Source: Loktanella sp. PT4BL
GTDB taxonomy: Bacteria > Pseudomonadota > Alphaproteobacteria > Rhodobacterales > Rhodobacteraceae
Length of the DNA: 64,000 nucleotides
Direction of reading: 5' to 3'
NCBI RefSeq assembly: GCF_003201935.1
Contig: NZ_QJJL01000001.1
Coordinates: 744,001 to 808,000 of the forward strand
The notes beneath the pieces were generated by a model, which saw nothing but the letters and a program-made list of their open reading frames with translations, was not told where the DNA came from and made no database searches. Both the position numbers and the translations under genes were made by a program. Position 1 is the first letter of the stretch, and each line of letters begins with the position of its first letter. Below are positions 8,810 through 17,807 of this stretch, piece by piece.

Positions 8810-10240
8810 TCATTCGTCAAGGACATAGCCGTAGGACCCGCTAAAGTCCTGGCGTGCCACTTCGCCTGCGCCACCTGATGATGGACCACCCGTCCGGGCC
8901 ACCTGGCCGAAGAGGAAGAGCCCTTGCTCGGTGGGTGGGCGCACACGATCCGTTGGCAAGGCCAACGCTTCGCCCCGTGTCGGTGACACAAGGTGTGGCG
9001 TCACAATAATCACCAGCTCTGTCTGGCGACGCGAGAATTCAGCGCTTCTGAACAGCGCACCAAGGACAGGGATATCCCCGACCCATGGAACCTGACCGTT
9101 CAAGTCGTTGAAGTCATCCGAGAGCAGCCCGGCGATTGCAAAGCTTTCGCCATCACGCATCTCAACTGTGGTCGATGTTTCACGACGGCTAAAAGCATCG
9201 ACAGAGAAGCCGTTTGCCTGGAAGCCGCTGGAAGGGTCAATCGCCGATACTGCGGCGCTGAGTTCCAGATTGATGATGTCGCCATCAATCACGCGTGGAA
9301 TAAAGCTTAGCTCGACACCGAACGGCTTATATTCAACCGAGATTGTTCCACCGTCATTCGAAGATGGTACAGGGTATTCGCCACCGGCGAGGAACGTCGC
9401 CTCCTGACCGCTGAGCGCCGTCAGGTTTGGCTCTGCCAAAGACCGCACAACACCCCGTGTTTCCAGAGCTTCAAGCAAGATACCCACTTCGAGGCTACCC
9501 GCACCGAAGCCAAAGACAAACGCGCCGTTGTTGGAGTTTGACGCTGGGACGGTGTTTGCGAGAGCACCGTTAATCGCGGCTTGGCCAACTGTGCGGTTTG
9601 TACCACCAGTGATGCTGACATCGTCACCGAATCCAAGACCGGACAGTGAAAGTGAAGAAGACAGCGCTTTGCTGACAGATCGCTGCATTTCTGCAAAACG
9701 CACCTTCAACATCACTTGCTGTGTGCCGCCGACGGTCATCAGGTTTGACACACGCTCGGGTGCGTAGCGCTCTGCAAGATCCAGTGCGCGATCAAGTCGT
9801 GCGATCGAGCTTACTGTACCGGACAGAACGATCCCGTCATTTGCTGTGCGGACCTCGATGTTTTCGCCCGGCAAAATTTGCGTCAAACGCTCTTTGAACT
9901 CTGCCATGTCAGGTGAAACATGCACTTCGACGTTCGTAATCAGACGCCCGTTCTCACCCAGAAGGGTTAGGGTCGTGCGGCCGGGCTCTTTGCCCAGAAC
10001 GTAGATTGTGCGGTCCGACAATGACGAGATATCCGCAATGCCCGGGTTCGCAATCGAAAGTTCGGTGAAGGGCACATCGCTCTCCACAACAACGGCCCGA
10101 CTCATCGGAACGCTCAGTGCGCTGGACGCCGCGCCGCGCAGAACGCGCAACGTTTCGGCCGGTGCAATAGTTGGTGCTGCCGCAGTTAGCGACAACGTCA
10201 AGCCAGCAATAGCTGCCTTTAAGAATTTGTCATATTTCAT
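8810..10240 (-). CDS. cpaC: Tad pilus secretin CpaC/RcpA
   Basis: A 476-residue outer-membrane secretin that forms the channel for the Flp pilus. A Sec signal peptide covers about residues 1-28 (ending PAE). An N-terminal pilus-type domain follows, then a BON-like segment (around PGENIEVRTANDGIVLSGTVSS), then the conserved C-terminal secretin domain with the TELVIIVTPHLVSP end motif. The start is the ATG at 10240, preceded by a GGAGAGG ribosome-binding site; longer in-frame readings lack one. It is separated from cpaB by 224 bp that hold a stem-loop. Confidence 0.92.
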   Translation of the reverse strand: MKYDKFLKAAIAGLTLSLTAAAPTIAPAETLRVLRGAASSALSVPMSRAVVVESDVPFTELSIANPGIADISSLSDRTIYVLGKEPGRTTLTLLGENGRLITNVEVHVSPDMAEFKERLTQILPGENIEVRTANDGIVLSGTVSSIARLDRALDLAERYAPERVSNLMTVGGTQQVMLKVRFAEMQRSVSKALSSSLSLSGLGFGDDVSITGGTNRTVGQAAINGALANTVPASNSNNGAFVFGFGAGSLEVGILLEALETRGVVRSLAEPNLTALSGQEATFLAGGEYPVPSSNDGGTISVEYKPFGVELSFIPRVIDGDIINLELSAAVSAIDPSSGFQANGFSVDAFSRRETSTTVEMRDGESFAIAGLLSDDFNDLNGQVPWVGDIPVLGALFRSAEFSRRQTELVIIVTPHLVSPTRGEALALPTDRVRPPTEQGLFLFGQVARTGGPSSGGAGEVARQDFSGSYGYVLDE

Positions 10241-10400
10241 AAGTGACCTGCCTCTCCGATCACGCCTCGTTATAACGGGTCTTCCCGCCCATGATGCGCT
10301 GACCATGAGCCACAACCATATTTATTGCAATAATCAAGGTGTTGGAGGGCGGAGCGAATGTGGGTTAAACGCAACACTTGCTAGGCCGTGTGTATGTTCT

Positions 10401-10430
10401 TGCGCCCCACACAAGATTTAGCGGGGCGTA
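10401..10430. other. Stem-loop between cpaB and cpaC
   Basis: An inverted repeat, TGCGCCCC (10401-10408) and GGGGCGTA (10423-10430), forms an 8-bp stem with one G-U pair and a 14-base loop. It lies 34 bp past the cpaB stop in the 224-bp spacer before cpaC. No U-run follows on the minus strand. It may be an RNA processing or stability element that lets cpaB and cpaC be expressed at different levels. Confidence 0.4.
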
Positions 10431-10464
10431 AGAAAGATATCGTCAATTCAGTGAAGTGGCCAGT

Positions 10465-11301
10465 TCAGTTGGCGCATTCGACCTCAACCTGAATACGTTC
10501 GGTCCCGTTGCGCTGGGTGACAAAGCAGCGTTCTTCCTCGACAATCTCAGGCTCCGGTTCACGCACCTCTTCCACAATGCCCAGAACATCGCGGATGTTG
10601 GTTTCAATCGTTGTGTCACCGGGCGCAAGGTCGTTACGCCCCACTGGGGTCAGTGAAAGCGTTCCTGCTGCCTGCAACACTTGCAGATCTGCAAAGTCTT
10701 CTTGCGATACCTGAAGAATAACGCCGGTGCCTCTGCCGCGAGCATCCGTCTCACCCATTGCAATAATTTCAAGTCTGCTTTTCACCAAGCGCGATATTCT
10801 TTGTCCGCGATCCACGCTACCAACCCAATACAGGTCAATTCGATCAGATGTTCTGAGATCGCCTGCAAATGCTTGAGTCATGTTATTGGGCAATGGAAAG
10901 GCCCGCATGCCAGGATCTAGTAGTGCGGTAATGCCTTGCGGCGCCCCGGCCTCTGTGACTTTGGCGTTTAAAATTGGTTCGTTCGCCTGCATCGGAATAC
11001 GGACAACGCGCGGCACTGTCGGACCCTCTGGGAAAAGCTCTTCCTCAGTTTCAAACACGCCATCGGGCAAATAATCGCGCGCATACTTTATGATCTGGAC
11101 ATCATCTATAGTCAGCAAATCACCATAAGTGAGCGACCGGGAGGGTGCGTAGATATCTACAGTCCGAATCGCAGTTGCAGACCGCTGGCGTTCTCGCTCC
11201 AATTGGGATGCTTGCGTTTCCATATACTGGTTCACCATATATACAGCGAAACCGGCAAGCCCCATCCCAATCAACAGAACTAATCCAAAAACAGCACGCA
11301 T
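10465..11301 (-). CDS. cpaB: Flp pilus assembly protein CpaB/RcpC
   Basis: A 278-residue protein with one N-terminal membrane anchor (about 4-23), an SAF-type domain near residues 45-115 (YAPSRSLTYGDLLTIDDVQ and the following arm) and a C-terminal RcpC-type region. The family sits in the periplasm and links the secretin to the inner-membrane machine. The ATG at 11301 is preceded by AGAGGTGAAG. Oddity: the C-terminus is acidic and ends with two cysteines (EERCFVTQRNG and VECAN), which could form a disulfide. Confidence 0.87.
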   Translation of the reverse strand: MRAVFGLVLLIGMGLAGFAVYMVNQYMETQASQLERERQRSATAIRTVDIYAPSRSLTYGDLLTIDDVQIIKYARDYLPDGVFETEEELFPEGPTVPRVVRIPMQANEPILNAKVTEAGAPQGITALLDPGMRAFPLPNNMTQAFAGDLRTSDRIDLYWVGSVDRGQRISRLVKSRLEIIAMGETDARGRGTGVILQVSQEDFADLQVLQAAGTLSLTPVGRNDLAPGDTTIETNIRDVLGIVEEVREPEPEIVEEERCFVTQRNGTERIQVEVECAN

Positions 11302-11667
11302 ATCTTCACCTCTAGTTTCCGGGCCATCATCATGGATGGCGCACCCAATCTCGTTTTGCCGCCGCAGATTACGCTTTTGAAGTAACCTAAGAGCATGTTC
11401 ATATTATGTCGCCAGGCTGTTACCGTAGCAGACATTGCATGGCCGGAAAATACAAGAGAGTGAGGTTACCACAATGTGCGTTTGTGATGCATGAGCGAAA
11501 CTCATGCGTGCTATGGTCTGCCTGACGTGTGATTGATCGGACTTGTTTCCGCAGGTCAATCAGTCTAGGAAAGCATACCACGCTGCTGGTTAAAATTACT
11601 TCTATTATTATGCTGCATTAATTTGCGGAAGGTGGTCATCGAAAAACCGACCAGTGGCCGCCTGACG
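11302..11667. other. Gene-free 366-bp spacer between flp pilin and cpaB
   Basis: No credible ORF. The stretch is AT-richer than the genes around it. It contains two inverted repeats: GCATGAG/CTCATGC with a CGAAA loop (11489-11507), and TGATTGA/TCAATCA around 11530-11562. On the minus strand it separates the short pilin genes from the assembly genes, so transcript-end or processing elements would be expected here, plus a promoter for cpaB. I cannot assign either precisely. Confidence 0.4.
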
Positions 11668-11856
11668 TTAATCGCAGGCAAGATTGACGCATTGTTCTCG
11701 CATGAACGACGCCGAGTCATTGGCAAGATCTTCAGCGCTGCCGCTGAATGCTGTTACAACGGTAAGGCCCATCAAGCAAATAGCGGCCGTAAGCACAACA
11801 AAATCTACGGTGACCGCGCCATCTTCGTCGCTCAGAAAGTCTAGGTACATTTGCAT
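11668..11856 (-). CDS. Flp-type IVb pilin, divergent paralogue
   Basis: A 62-residue Flp-family protein: a short charged leader ending DEDG, then the hydrophobic pilin helix AVTVDFVVLTAAICLMGLTVV, then a short polar tail. Cleavage by the CpaA prepilin peptidase is expected after Gly, giving mature residues A-V-T-V-D-F. The usual Glu at position +5 is Asp here. Compared with the pilin at 12042-12227, the helix has a Cys and the C-terminus ends MREQCVNLACD, with two cysteines. It may be a minor pilin or adhesive tip subunit. I take the ATG at 11856 (GGAG upstream), not a TTG further upstream. Confidence 0.8.
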   Translation of the reverse strand: MQMYLDFLSDEDGAVTVDFVVLTAAICLMGLTVVTAFSGSAEDLANDSASFMREQCVNLACD

Positions 11857-11894
11857 AATTATTGGAAACTCCGGCTTCAAATCTGACGTAAGGC

Positions 11895-11915
11895 GAAGGT
11901 TGAAAACGAACCTTC
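11895..11915. other. Small stem-loop upstream of the second pilin gene
   Basis: Perfect 7-bp arms GAAGGTT (11895-11901) and AACCTTC (11909-11915) with a 7-base loop, in the 185-bp spacer between the two flp genes. It lies about 40 bp before the start of the pilin at 11668-11856, in its 5' leader. It could act in mRNA stability or translation control; no sequence tells which. Confidence 0.35.
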
Positions 11916-11986
11916 TATACTAAGATTGCGATGCCATCTAATCTCAGAGCGCGGGCATTGCTAAACGTACACTACAGCTCTGGAGT

Positions 11987-12019
11987 GAAGTTGCGCCAAA
12001 GCGGCGCAGGCGCAACTTC
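11987..12019 (-). terminator. Strong hairpin after the main flp pilin gene
   Basis: Perfect 11-bp arms GAAGTTGCGCC (11987-11997) and GGCGCAACTTC (12009-12019) with an 11-base loop, beginning 22 bp beyond the pilin stop codon at 12042. No U-tract follows on the minus strand. This placement is typical of a 3' hairpin that protects an abundant short pilin mRNA, or partly terminates it, before the downstream assembly genes. Confidence 0.6.
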
Positions 12020-12041
12020 CTTAATTCAACGAAGACCGGAA

Positions 12042-12227
12042 TTATCCGCCGTTGCGCTGTTGGCCGTCCAACGTTTCTTCGATATCGTTTGCGAGGTCCT
12101 GAGCGCCAGAGCTGATTGCCGCGCCGACTGCCAGGCCCAGAACAACGATTGCAGCTGTCAGAACAACGAAGTCAACTGTTACAGCGCCGTCTTCGTCGCT
12201 GCGGAAGTTTTTGATAAAGTTAAGCAT
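12042..12227 (-). CDS. flp: Flp-type IVb pilin, probable major subunit
   Basis: A 61-residue Flp pilin. The leader MLNFIKNFRSDEDG precedes the hydrophobic helix AVTVDFVVLTAAIVVLGLAV, with cleavage expected after Gly14. Mature position +5 is Asp, not the canonical Glu, followed by Phe rather than Tyr. The ribosome-binding site GAGGAGGG is very strong, as expected for an abundant structural protein. It is the first gene of the Tad run on the minus strand, with a 353-bp upstream spacer that must contain the promoter, and a large hairpin just downstream. Confidence 0.88.
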   Translation of the reverse strand: MLNFIKNFRSDEDGAVTVDFVVLTAAIVVLGLAVGAAISSGAQDLANDIEETLDGQQRNGG

Positions 12228-12580
12228 AGTGATCCCTCCTCAGGGTATTTGCAGATTAAGTTTCGTTCCGCGTCGGCATCTGGTTTACTGGTAAAGCTAA
12301 CGCGAGCACCGGTTTGGATGAGTAGATATAGCCATTTGAATGGGGCAGCACTTTGGCATCAATCAGTTTTTTTCGCCACAGACCGGAAAATTTGCCGGGG
12401 AATTTGTAAGTGACTGTTTTTAAATGAAAGAAAAATTCATCTTTCGTTCATCTTCGCAGAAGTCCGTTGCTACAAAGCCGCCAATTCTGTTTGAATCCAG
12501 TTTATTGTTCCCAAAGCTCTAGCTTTTTGGCTGCTTTCTGCCATCTTTATATGAACAAAAAGCCTCGAGCAGGTTCAAAA
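12228..12580. other. Divergent promoter region between flp and the lytic transglycosylase
   Basis: A 353-bp AT-rich stretch without a credible gene, lying between divergent transcription units. It must carry the flp promoter (minus) and probably the transglycosylase promoter (plus). A short dyad, TTTAC-TG-GTAAA, at 12284-12295 is about 57 bp upstream of the flp start and could be an operator. I do not see a convincing pair of -35/-10 boxes or a sigma-54 site. Confidence 0.45.
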
Positions 12581-13417
12581 ATGAGTCGTAAATTAACGAG
12601 CGTAGCACTTATCAGTGCGATTCTCGCATCAACCCCTGTGGTCGCCGAGGTCGAGCGCCTGTTGCCGGACTTCACCTTCAAGCGTGTGCCGGTTCCCAGC
12701 GCGGGTTCTACAAACCGGATCACCGTTCAGATTGATCCAAACGCGCCACGTCTGGGCCCGGTTTATGCTGACCCCGCGCCAGAGCCTGTTGCGGCTGCCG
12801 GTGCGGTTGCGTTGCCGCAGCCATCGGGGCTTGAATGGTTCTGGACCACGGTTCCTACGGACATTGCTGCGCAGGGAGCGGTGCGGTTCCAAAAGGCAAT
12901 CGCGCAACTTAACAATCCTCCAGCGGGGCAGGGTGTGCCCTCGCCGCGACTGCAATCACTGCAGAATATCGCCTCGGCGCATGGACGTAGTATCCTGACC
13001 GAGACTGTCGGCACCTCTGTGTCGCCTGCATTGGTCCTTGCGGTCATCTCGGTCGAAAGTGCGGGACGCACTGACGCTGTGAGTTCAGCCGGCGCAACCG
13101 GTCTGATGCAGCTTATGCCAGATACAGCAACGCGGTTTGGTGTGGATGACAGTACGGATGCCGCACAAAACATCAAAGGTGGCGTGGCTTATCTTGAGTG
13201 GTTGCTCGACCACTTTGAGAATGACGCTTTGCTGGCACTTTCGGGTTATAACGCCGGGGAAGGCAACGTGCGCCGGTATGATGGTGTGCCTCCATTCTCG
13301 GAAACGCGGGCCTATGTGCCCAAGGTGCTGGCGGCCTGGCAGGTTGCCAAGGGCCTTTGCCAAACGCCCCCCGAACTCATCACCGATGCCTGCGTGTTCA
13401 ATGTGAACGGTATCTAG
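12581..13417 (+). CDS. Periplasmic lytic transglycosylase (SLT domain)
   Basis: A 278-residue exported protein: signal peptide about 1-22 (ending VVAE), a Pro/Ala-rich linker, and a C-terminal SLT goose-lysozyme-like domain. The catalytic Glu lies in VISVESAGR. The motifs GATGLMQLMPDTA and ALSGYNAGEGNVRRY are both present. These enzymes cleave the glycan strand of peptidoglycan, giving 1,6-anhydro ends. Its position divergent from the pilus locus suggests, but does not prove, that it opens the wall for the secretin. I chose the ATG at 12581, which directly precedes the signal peptide; an ATG at 12551 would add ten residues. It shares its stop bases with the convergent gene. Confidence 0.85.
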   Translation: MSRKLTSVALISAILASTPVVAEVERLLPDFTFKRVPVPSAGSTNRITVQIDPNAPRLGPVYADPAPEPVAAAGAVALPQPSGLEWFWTTVPTDIAAQGAVRFQKAIAQLNNPPAGQGVPSPRLQSLQNIASAHGRSILTETVGTSVSPALVLAVISVESAGRTDAVSSAGATGLMQLMPDTATRFGVDDSTDAAQNIKGGVAYLEWLLDHFENDALLALSGYNAGEGNVRRYDGVPPFSETRAYVPKVLAAWQVAKGLCQTPPELITDACVFNVNGI

Positions 13418-13704
13418 ACCGAAAACACATCTGACCATTCCGGGTGCTTGCGGCGCTCTGCATTTACAAAAGGACAAAGCGGCAGGATCTGGAAGCCTTT
13501 GCCGCGCGCATCTGCAATCATCTCGCGCAGCATCATAAGGCCAACACCTTCCCCTTCGTGACCACTCGCCACCTGCGTGTGATCGGCAGAGACCTTTTGG
13601 GGCGACACCACAGAATAGGTCAGTTCACTTTCTCCCGATCGGTGCACAATAGAATAGCGGCCTTTGCGACCATTCTCTTCGTGCATGACAGAGAGATCAG
13701 ACAA
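13414..13704 (-). CDS. Small GNAT-fold N-acetyltransferase (COG2388-like)
   Basis: A 96-residue protein. It shows the compact acetyltransferase pattern: [49 protein letters not shown], then a tail with [11 protein letters not shown]. This matches the YidJ/GtnA-like mini-GNAT family, where the His of DHT and the acetyl-CoA loop are conserved. The substrate is unknown. It overlaps the 3' end of the CoA-transferase B gene by 8 bp if the TTG at 13704 is used (GAGG just upstream). An ATG at 13686 is the alternative start. Its TAG stop overlaps the TAG of the convergent transglycosylase gene within CTAG. Confidence 0.75.
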   Translation of the reverse strand: MSDLSVMHEENGRKGRYSIVHRSGESELTYSVVSPQKVSADHTQVASGHEGEGVGLMMLREMIADARGKGFQILPLCPFVNAERRKHPEWSDVFSV

Positions 13705-14320
13705 TCGCCGCCTCGGTTGCGGCGCGCAGTTCTTCTTCTGTTACACCATCGGCAGTTTCGACAATGCGCAAACCACCCTCGACTACATCCAGCACGCCGA
13801 GGTTGGTGATGATGCGGTCGACAACACCTTTACCGGTCAATGGCAGGGTGCATTCCTTGAGGACTTTGCTTTCGCCATGCTTGTTTGTGTGATCCATCAC
13901 CACAACGACACGCCCAACGCCCGCGACCAGATCCATTGCCCCGCCCATGCCCTTCACCAGCTTGCCGGGGATCATCCAGTTTGCCAGATCACCGTTCTCG
14001 GCAACTTCCATCGCACCTAGGATCGCCATCGCGATCTTGCCGCCACGGATCATGCCAAAGGATTGCGCACTGTCAAAATAGGCCGTCTGTGGGAGTTCGG
14101 TGATCGTTTGCTTGCCCGCATTGATCAGGTCTGCGTCCTCGGTGCCTTCGATCGGGAAAGGCCCCATGCCCAGCATCCCGTTTTCGGACTGCAAGGTCAC
14201 TTCGATCCCTTCAGGGATGTAGTTAGAAACCAGCGTCGGGATGCCAATCCCGAGGTTCACATACCAGCCGTCCTGCAGTTCCTGTGCGGCGCGCGCGGCC
14301 ATCTGATTACGGTCCCACAT
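13697..14320 (-). CDS. scoB: 3-oxoacid CoA-transferase subunit B
   Basis: A 207-residue beta subunit of a family I CoA-transferase. The catalytic glutamate is Glu46 in the SENG motif, which forms the enzyme-CoA thioester. Also present are the glycine-rich [10 protein letters not shown] and [12 protein letters not shown] segments. With the A subunit it moves CoA between succinyl-CoA and a 3-oxoacid such as acetoacetate, in ketone body or polyhydroxyalkanoate breakdown. Subunit sequences alone do not separate acetoacetate from 3-oxoadipate enzymes, so the gene name is provisional. Only one base separates it from scoA. Confidence 0.88.
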   Translation of the reverse strand: MWDRNQMAARAAQELQDGWYVNLGIGIPTLVSNYIPEGIEVTLQSENGMLGMGPFPIEGTEDADLINAGKQTITELPQTAYFDSAQSFGMIRGGKIAMAILGAMEVAENGDLANWMIPGKLVKGMGGAMDLVAGVGRVVVVMDHTNKHGESKVLKECTLPLTGKGVVDRIITNLGVLDVVEGGLRIVETADGVTEEELRAATEAAIV

Positions 14321-14321
14321 G

Positions 14322-15017
14322 TTATGCGCTCCTCACTGTGCGTTGCTCGATCCGCTTTTCGTGATCCCCTTGGATCAAACGGTGTACATAGATGCCGGGC
14401 AAATGGATGCTATCGGGATCAAGGCTCCCTGTCGGGACGATTTCTTCCACCTCGACCACACAGACCTTGCCGCACATCGCCGCGGGCGGGTTGAAATTGC
14501 GTGCTGTCTTGCGGAACACAAGGTTGCCGGTTGCATCGGCTTTCCATGCTTTGACAATCGCAAGATCGGCAAAGATGCCTTCTTCCAGGATATAGGTCTC
14601 GCCGTTGAAATCCTTATGTTCTTTTCCCTCGGCAATCACGGTGCCAACGCCGGTTTTGGTATAAAAGCCGGGGATGCCGCAGCCGCCTGCGCGCATGCGC
14701 TCGGCCAATGTGCCTTGGGGGTTGAACTCCAGTTCAAGCTCGCCCGACAGATACTGCCGCATGAATTCGGCGTTTTCACCGACATATGAGCTGATCATCT
14801 TTTTGACCTGACGGGTTTGGAGCAAAATGCCGATCCCGAAGTCATCAACGCCTGCATTGTTCGACGCGAAAGTCAGGTCCTTCGTGCCTGCATCGCGGAT
14901 TGCACTCAGCAAAAGTTCGGGGATGCCGCAAAGGCCAAAACCGCCGGCGGCGATAAACATGCCATCGTGCAAAAGCCCATCAAGAGCAGCGGCCGCGTTA
15001 GGGTAGATCTTTTTCAT
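14322..15017 (-). CDS. scoA: 3-oxoacid CoA-transferase subunit A
   Basis: A 231-residue alpha subunit of the family I CoA-transferase. It carries the glycine-rich [13 protein letters not shown] loop near the N-terminus and [13 protein letters not shown], a family signature, near residue 125. It works as a heterodimer with the following gene product. The start is the ATG at 15017 with GGAGAG ahead of it; upstream in-frame codons would add only MQITPESSS. The two genes are a translationally coupled pair, and no regulator lies beside them. Confidence 0.88.
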   Translation of the reverse strand: MKKIYPNAAAALDGLLHDGMFIAAGGFGLCGIPELLLSAIRDAGTKDLTFASNNAGVDDFGIGILLQTRQVKKMISSYVGENAEFMRQYLSGELELEFNPQGTLAERMRAGGCGIPGFYTKTGVGTVIAEGKEHKDFNGETYILEEGIFADLAIVKAWKADATGNLVFRKTARNFNPPAAMCGKVCVVEVEEIVPTGSLDPDSIHLPGIYVHRLIQGDHEKRIEQRTVRSA

Positions 15018-15101
15018 TGACGAACTCTCCGGCGTGATTTGCACAAGTAGTGCCGCCCAACACCGGGAGAGTCAATAAATTGCCGCGACGCAGAATTGCC
15101 C

Positions 15102-17702
15102 TCAGCCGGCTTTCTTGGCCGCCGGTTTCTTTTTGGTGGCAGCGGTCTTCTTGGCGGGGGCTTTCTTGCGGGCCGGTTTCTTTTTGCCGGCCTTCTCGGC
15201 GCGCTCGTCAATCAGATGCACCGCCTGCGCCAGCGTCAGTTCGGACGGCTCAATGGTGTCAGGGATCGTCGCGTTGATCTTTTCCCATTTCACGTAAGGC
15301 CCGTATTTGCCGTCATAAATATTGACGGGACCGCCAGCTTCGGGGTGTTCGCCCAATTCACGGATCGGCACAGCTGCTTTGCCACGTGCACCGCGTGACG
15401 CCACTTTCTCCGCCAAGAGCTGTACCGCGCGGTTCATCCCCACGGTCCAGACCTCATCAATGCTCTCAAGGTTGGCGTTGGTCCCACCGCGATGCGAAGT
15501 GCTTTCGGCATGTTTCAGGTATGGTCCGTAGCGTCCGATATTGGCCCAGACCGGAATGCCATCTTCGGGGTGCGGGCCAAGTTCACGTGGCAGCGACAGC
15601 AGCATCAGTGCCTGATCAAGTGTCACATCCTCTGGCTCCCACTCCGCAGGGATACCCTGACGGGGTGGTTTTTTGTTCTCTTCCGTCACTTCCCCGCGCT
15701 GGGCGTAGGGGCCAAAACGGCCTTTGAAGATGCGGATTTCGTCGCCATCATCAATGCCCAACAGCTTACCCTCTGGCGGGATGGCCGAGGCTTCGGCCTC
15801 TGGATTGGGTGGGCCGAAGGGCCTTGTATAGCGGCATTCAGGATAGTTCGAACACCCGATAAAGGCCCCGCCAGAGCGTGCCGTGCGCATTGACAGACGC
15901 CCTGCGCCACAGTTGGGGCACAGGCGTGGATCGCTGCCGTCCTCGGTGGGCGGGAAAAGATGGGGTTCCAGCACCTCGTTGATTTTTTCCAGCACCTCGG
16001 TGATGCGCAAATCGGCGGTTTCGGCGATCGCCGCCGAGAAATCGCGCCAGAACCGCGCCAGCACCTTTTTATAGTCAGCCGCGCCTGCGCTGACCTCATC
16101 AAGCTGGTTTTCGAGATCAGCGGTGAAGTCGTAACCGATGTATTTGCGGAAATAATTGGTCAAAAAGGCCGTTACCAAGCGCCCTTTATCCTGCGGGATC
16201 AGACGGTTCTTGTCCTTCTCGACATAACCGCGATCCTGAATCGTGGTCACGATGGATGCATAGGTCGACGGGCGGCCGATCCCCAATTCTTCCATGCGCT
16301 TGACGAGCGTCGCTTCTGTATAGCGGGGCGGTGGCTGTGTGAAATGCTGTTCGGGATCAACCGACTTTTTCTCGGCCTTTTCGCCTGCGGTCAGTTGCGG
16401 CAGGCGCTTGTCATCATCATCGACAACCGTGTCGTCCTTGCCTTCCTCGTAGATCGCGATGAAGCCGTCAAAGACCATCACTTGCCCGTTCGCGCGCAGT
16501 ACGACCTGTTCATCGGCGCTGGTGATATCAACGACAGTGCGTTCCAGCTGCGCGGCGGCCATTTGGCTGGCTATCGTGCGTTTGTAGATCAGGTCATAGA
16601 GCTTACGCTGATCAGCGTCGGCGATTTTGGCATCTTCGGTACTAACCGACATTTCGGTCGGGCGGATGCACTCGTGTGCTTCCTGCGCGTTCTTGGCTTT
16701 GTTCTTGTAGAGACGCGGCTGGTCGGGCAGATATTTTTCGCCGAATTTTGCCTTGATCGCATCGCGGGCGCCTGTGACAGCCTCGGGCGCCATGTCGATA
16801 CCGTCGGTCCGCATGTATGTAATCAGGCCCGCCTCATAAAGACGCTGGGCGACACTCATCGTTTGTTTCGCGCCCATGCCGAATTTGCGGCTGGCCTCTT
16901 GCTGCAAGGTTGAGGTCATGAAAGGCGGCGAAGGGTTGCGGGTGGCCGGTTTCGCCTCGACTGACTGGATGACCAGATCGCGCGAATTGATGGCCTGCAC
17001 AGCCATTTCGGCCTGTGTCGCGTTGCCTAAATCAAACTTGTCGAGCTTTTTGCCAGCAAGTGTGGTCAGGCGTGCCTCAAACGTCTGGCCGCGCGGAGAC
17101 TGCAAAAGCGCCTTGACTGTCCAGTACTCCTGACTGCGGAACGCTTCGATTTCCATCTCGCGCTCGACGATGATGCGCAGACAGACCGATTGGACGCGGC
17201 CGGCGGATTTCGCACCGGGCAGTTTGCGCCACAAGACAGGTGAAAGGTTGAACCCCACCAGATAATCCAGCGCGCGGCGTGCGAGATAGGCATCGACCAA
17301 AGGTTCATCAACCTGACGGGGATTCTTCATTGCCTCTGTGACGGCGGATTTCGTGATGGCGTTGAACACCACACGGCTGACGGGCGTGTCTTTCTTGATC
17401 GCTTTCTTGGCAATCAGCGCCTCTGTCAGGTGCCATGAGATCGCTTCGCCTTCGCGGTCGGGGTCGGTTGCGAGTATCAGCTCATTGTCGTTTTTCAGCG
17501 CGTCAACGATTGCTTTGATGTGCTTTTTGCTGTCCGCCGCAATTTCCCATTTCATGTCGAAATCTTCATCAGGCAGGACGGATCCATCCTTTGGCGGTAG
17601 GTCGCGGACGTGTCCGTAGGACGCGAGAACAGTATAGTTGCTGCCCAGATAGCCGTTTATTTTCTTGGCCTTCGCAGGGGATTCGACAACGACAACGGGC
17701 AT
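15102..17702 (-). CDS. topA: DNA topoisomerase I
   Basis: A full-length type IA topoisomerase of 866 residues that relaxes negative supercoils. The TOPRIM domain is at the N-terminus, with Glu7 and the acidic DPDRE triad (Asp80, Asp82, Glu84). The active-site tyrosine is Tyr296 in LITYMRTDG. One C-terminal zinc-ribbon of the type C-x2-C...C-x-...C follows (CPNCGAGRL...GCSNYPEC), then repeated topo C-terminal modules and a 26-residue Lys/Ala tail that probably binds DNA. It is downstream of dprA on the same strand, with a 105-bp gap; dprA-topA adjacency is common in alphaproteobacteria. Confidence 0.95.
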   Translation of the reverse strand: MPVVVVESPAKAKKINGYLGSNYTVLASYGHVRDLPPKDGSVLPDEDFDMKWEIAADSKKHIKAIVDALKNDNELILATDPDREGEAISWHLTEALIAKKAIKKDTPVSRVVFNAITKSAVTEAMKNPRQVDEPLVDAYLARRALDYLVGFNLSPVLWRKLPGAKSAGRVQSVCLRIIVEREMEIEAFRSQEYWTVKALLQSPRGQTFEARLTTLAGKKLDKFDLGNATQAEMAVQAINSRDLVIQSVEAKPATRNPSPPFMTSTLQQEASRKFGMGAKQTMSVAQRLYEAGLITYMRTDGIDMAPEAVTGARDAIKAKFGEKYLPDQPRLYKNKAKNAQEAHECIRPTEMSVSTEDAKIADADQRKLYDLIYKRTIASQMAAAQLERTVVDITSADEQVVLRANGQVMVFDGFIAIYEEGKDDTVVDDDDKRLPQLTAGEKAEKKSVDPEQHFTQPPPRYTEATLVKRMEELGIGRPSTYASIVTTIQDRGYVEKDKNRLIPQDKGRLVTAFLTNYFRKYIGYDFTADLENQLDEVSAGAADYKKVLARFWRDFSAAIAETADLRITEVLEKINEVLEPHLFPPTEDGSDPRLCPNCGAGRLSMRTARSGGAFIGCSNYPECRYTRPFGPPNPEAEASAIPPEGKLLGIDDGDEIRIFKGRFGPYAQRGEVTEENKKPPRQGIPAEWEPEDVTLDQALMLLSLPRELGPHPEDGIPVWANIGRYGPYLKHAESTSHRGGTNANLESIDEVWTVGMNRAVQLLAEKVASRGARGKAAVPIRELGEHPEAGGPVNIYDGKYGPYVKWEKINATIPDTIEPSELTLAQAVHLIDERAEKAGKKKPARKKAPAKKTAATKKKPAAKKAG

Positions 17703-17807
17703 GAGAATCCTTTACAGACAATACGGTTCCTTAAGTCGCGCAAGATGTGGCGTCTGCCTGCCGAATGTCAATGAGGGTAAAAATCTTTGCGCGTGACTGC
17801 CGTATTC

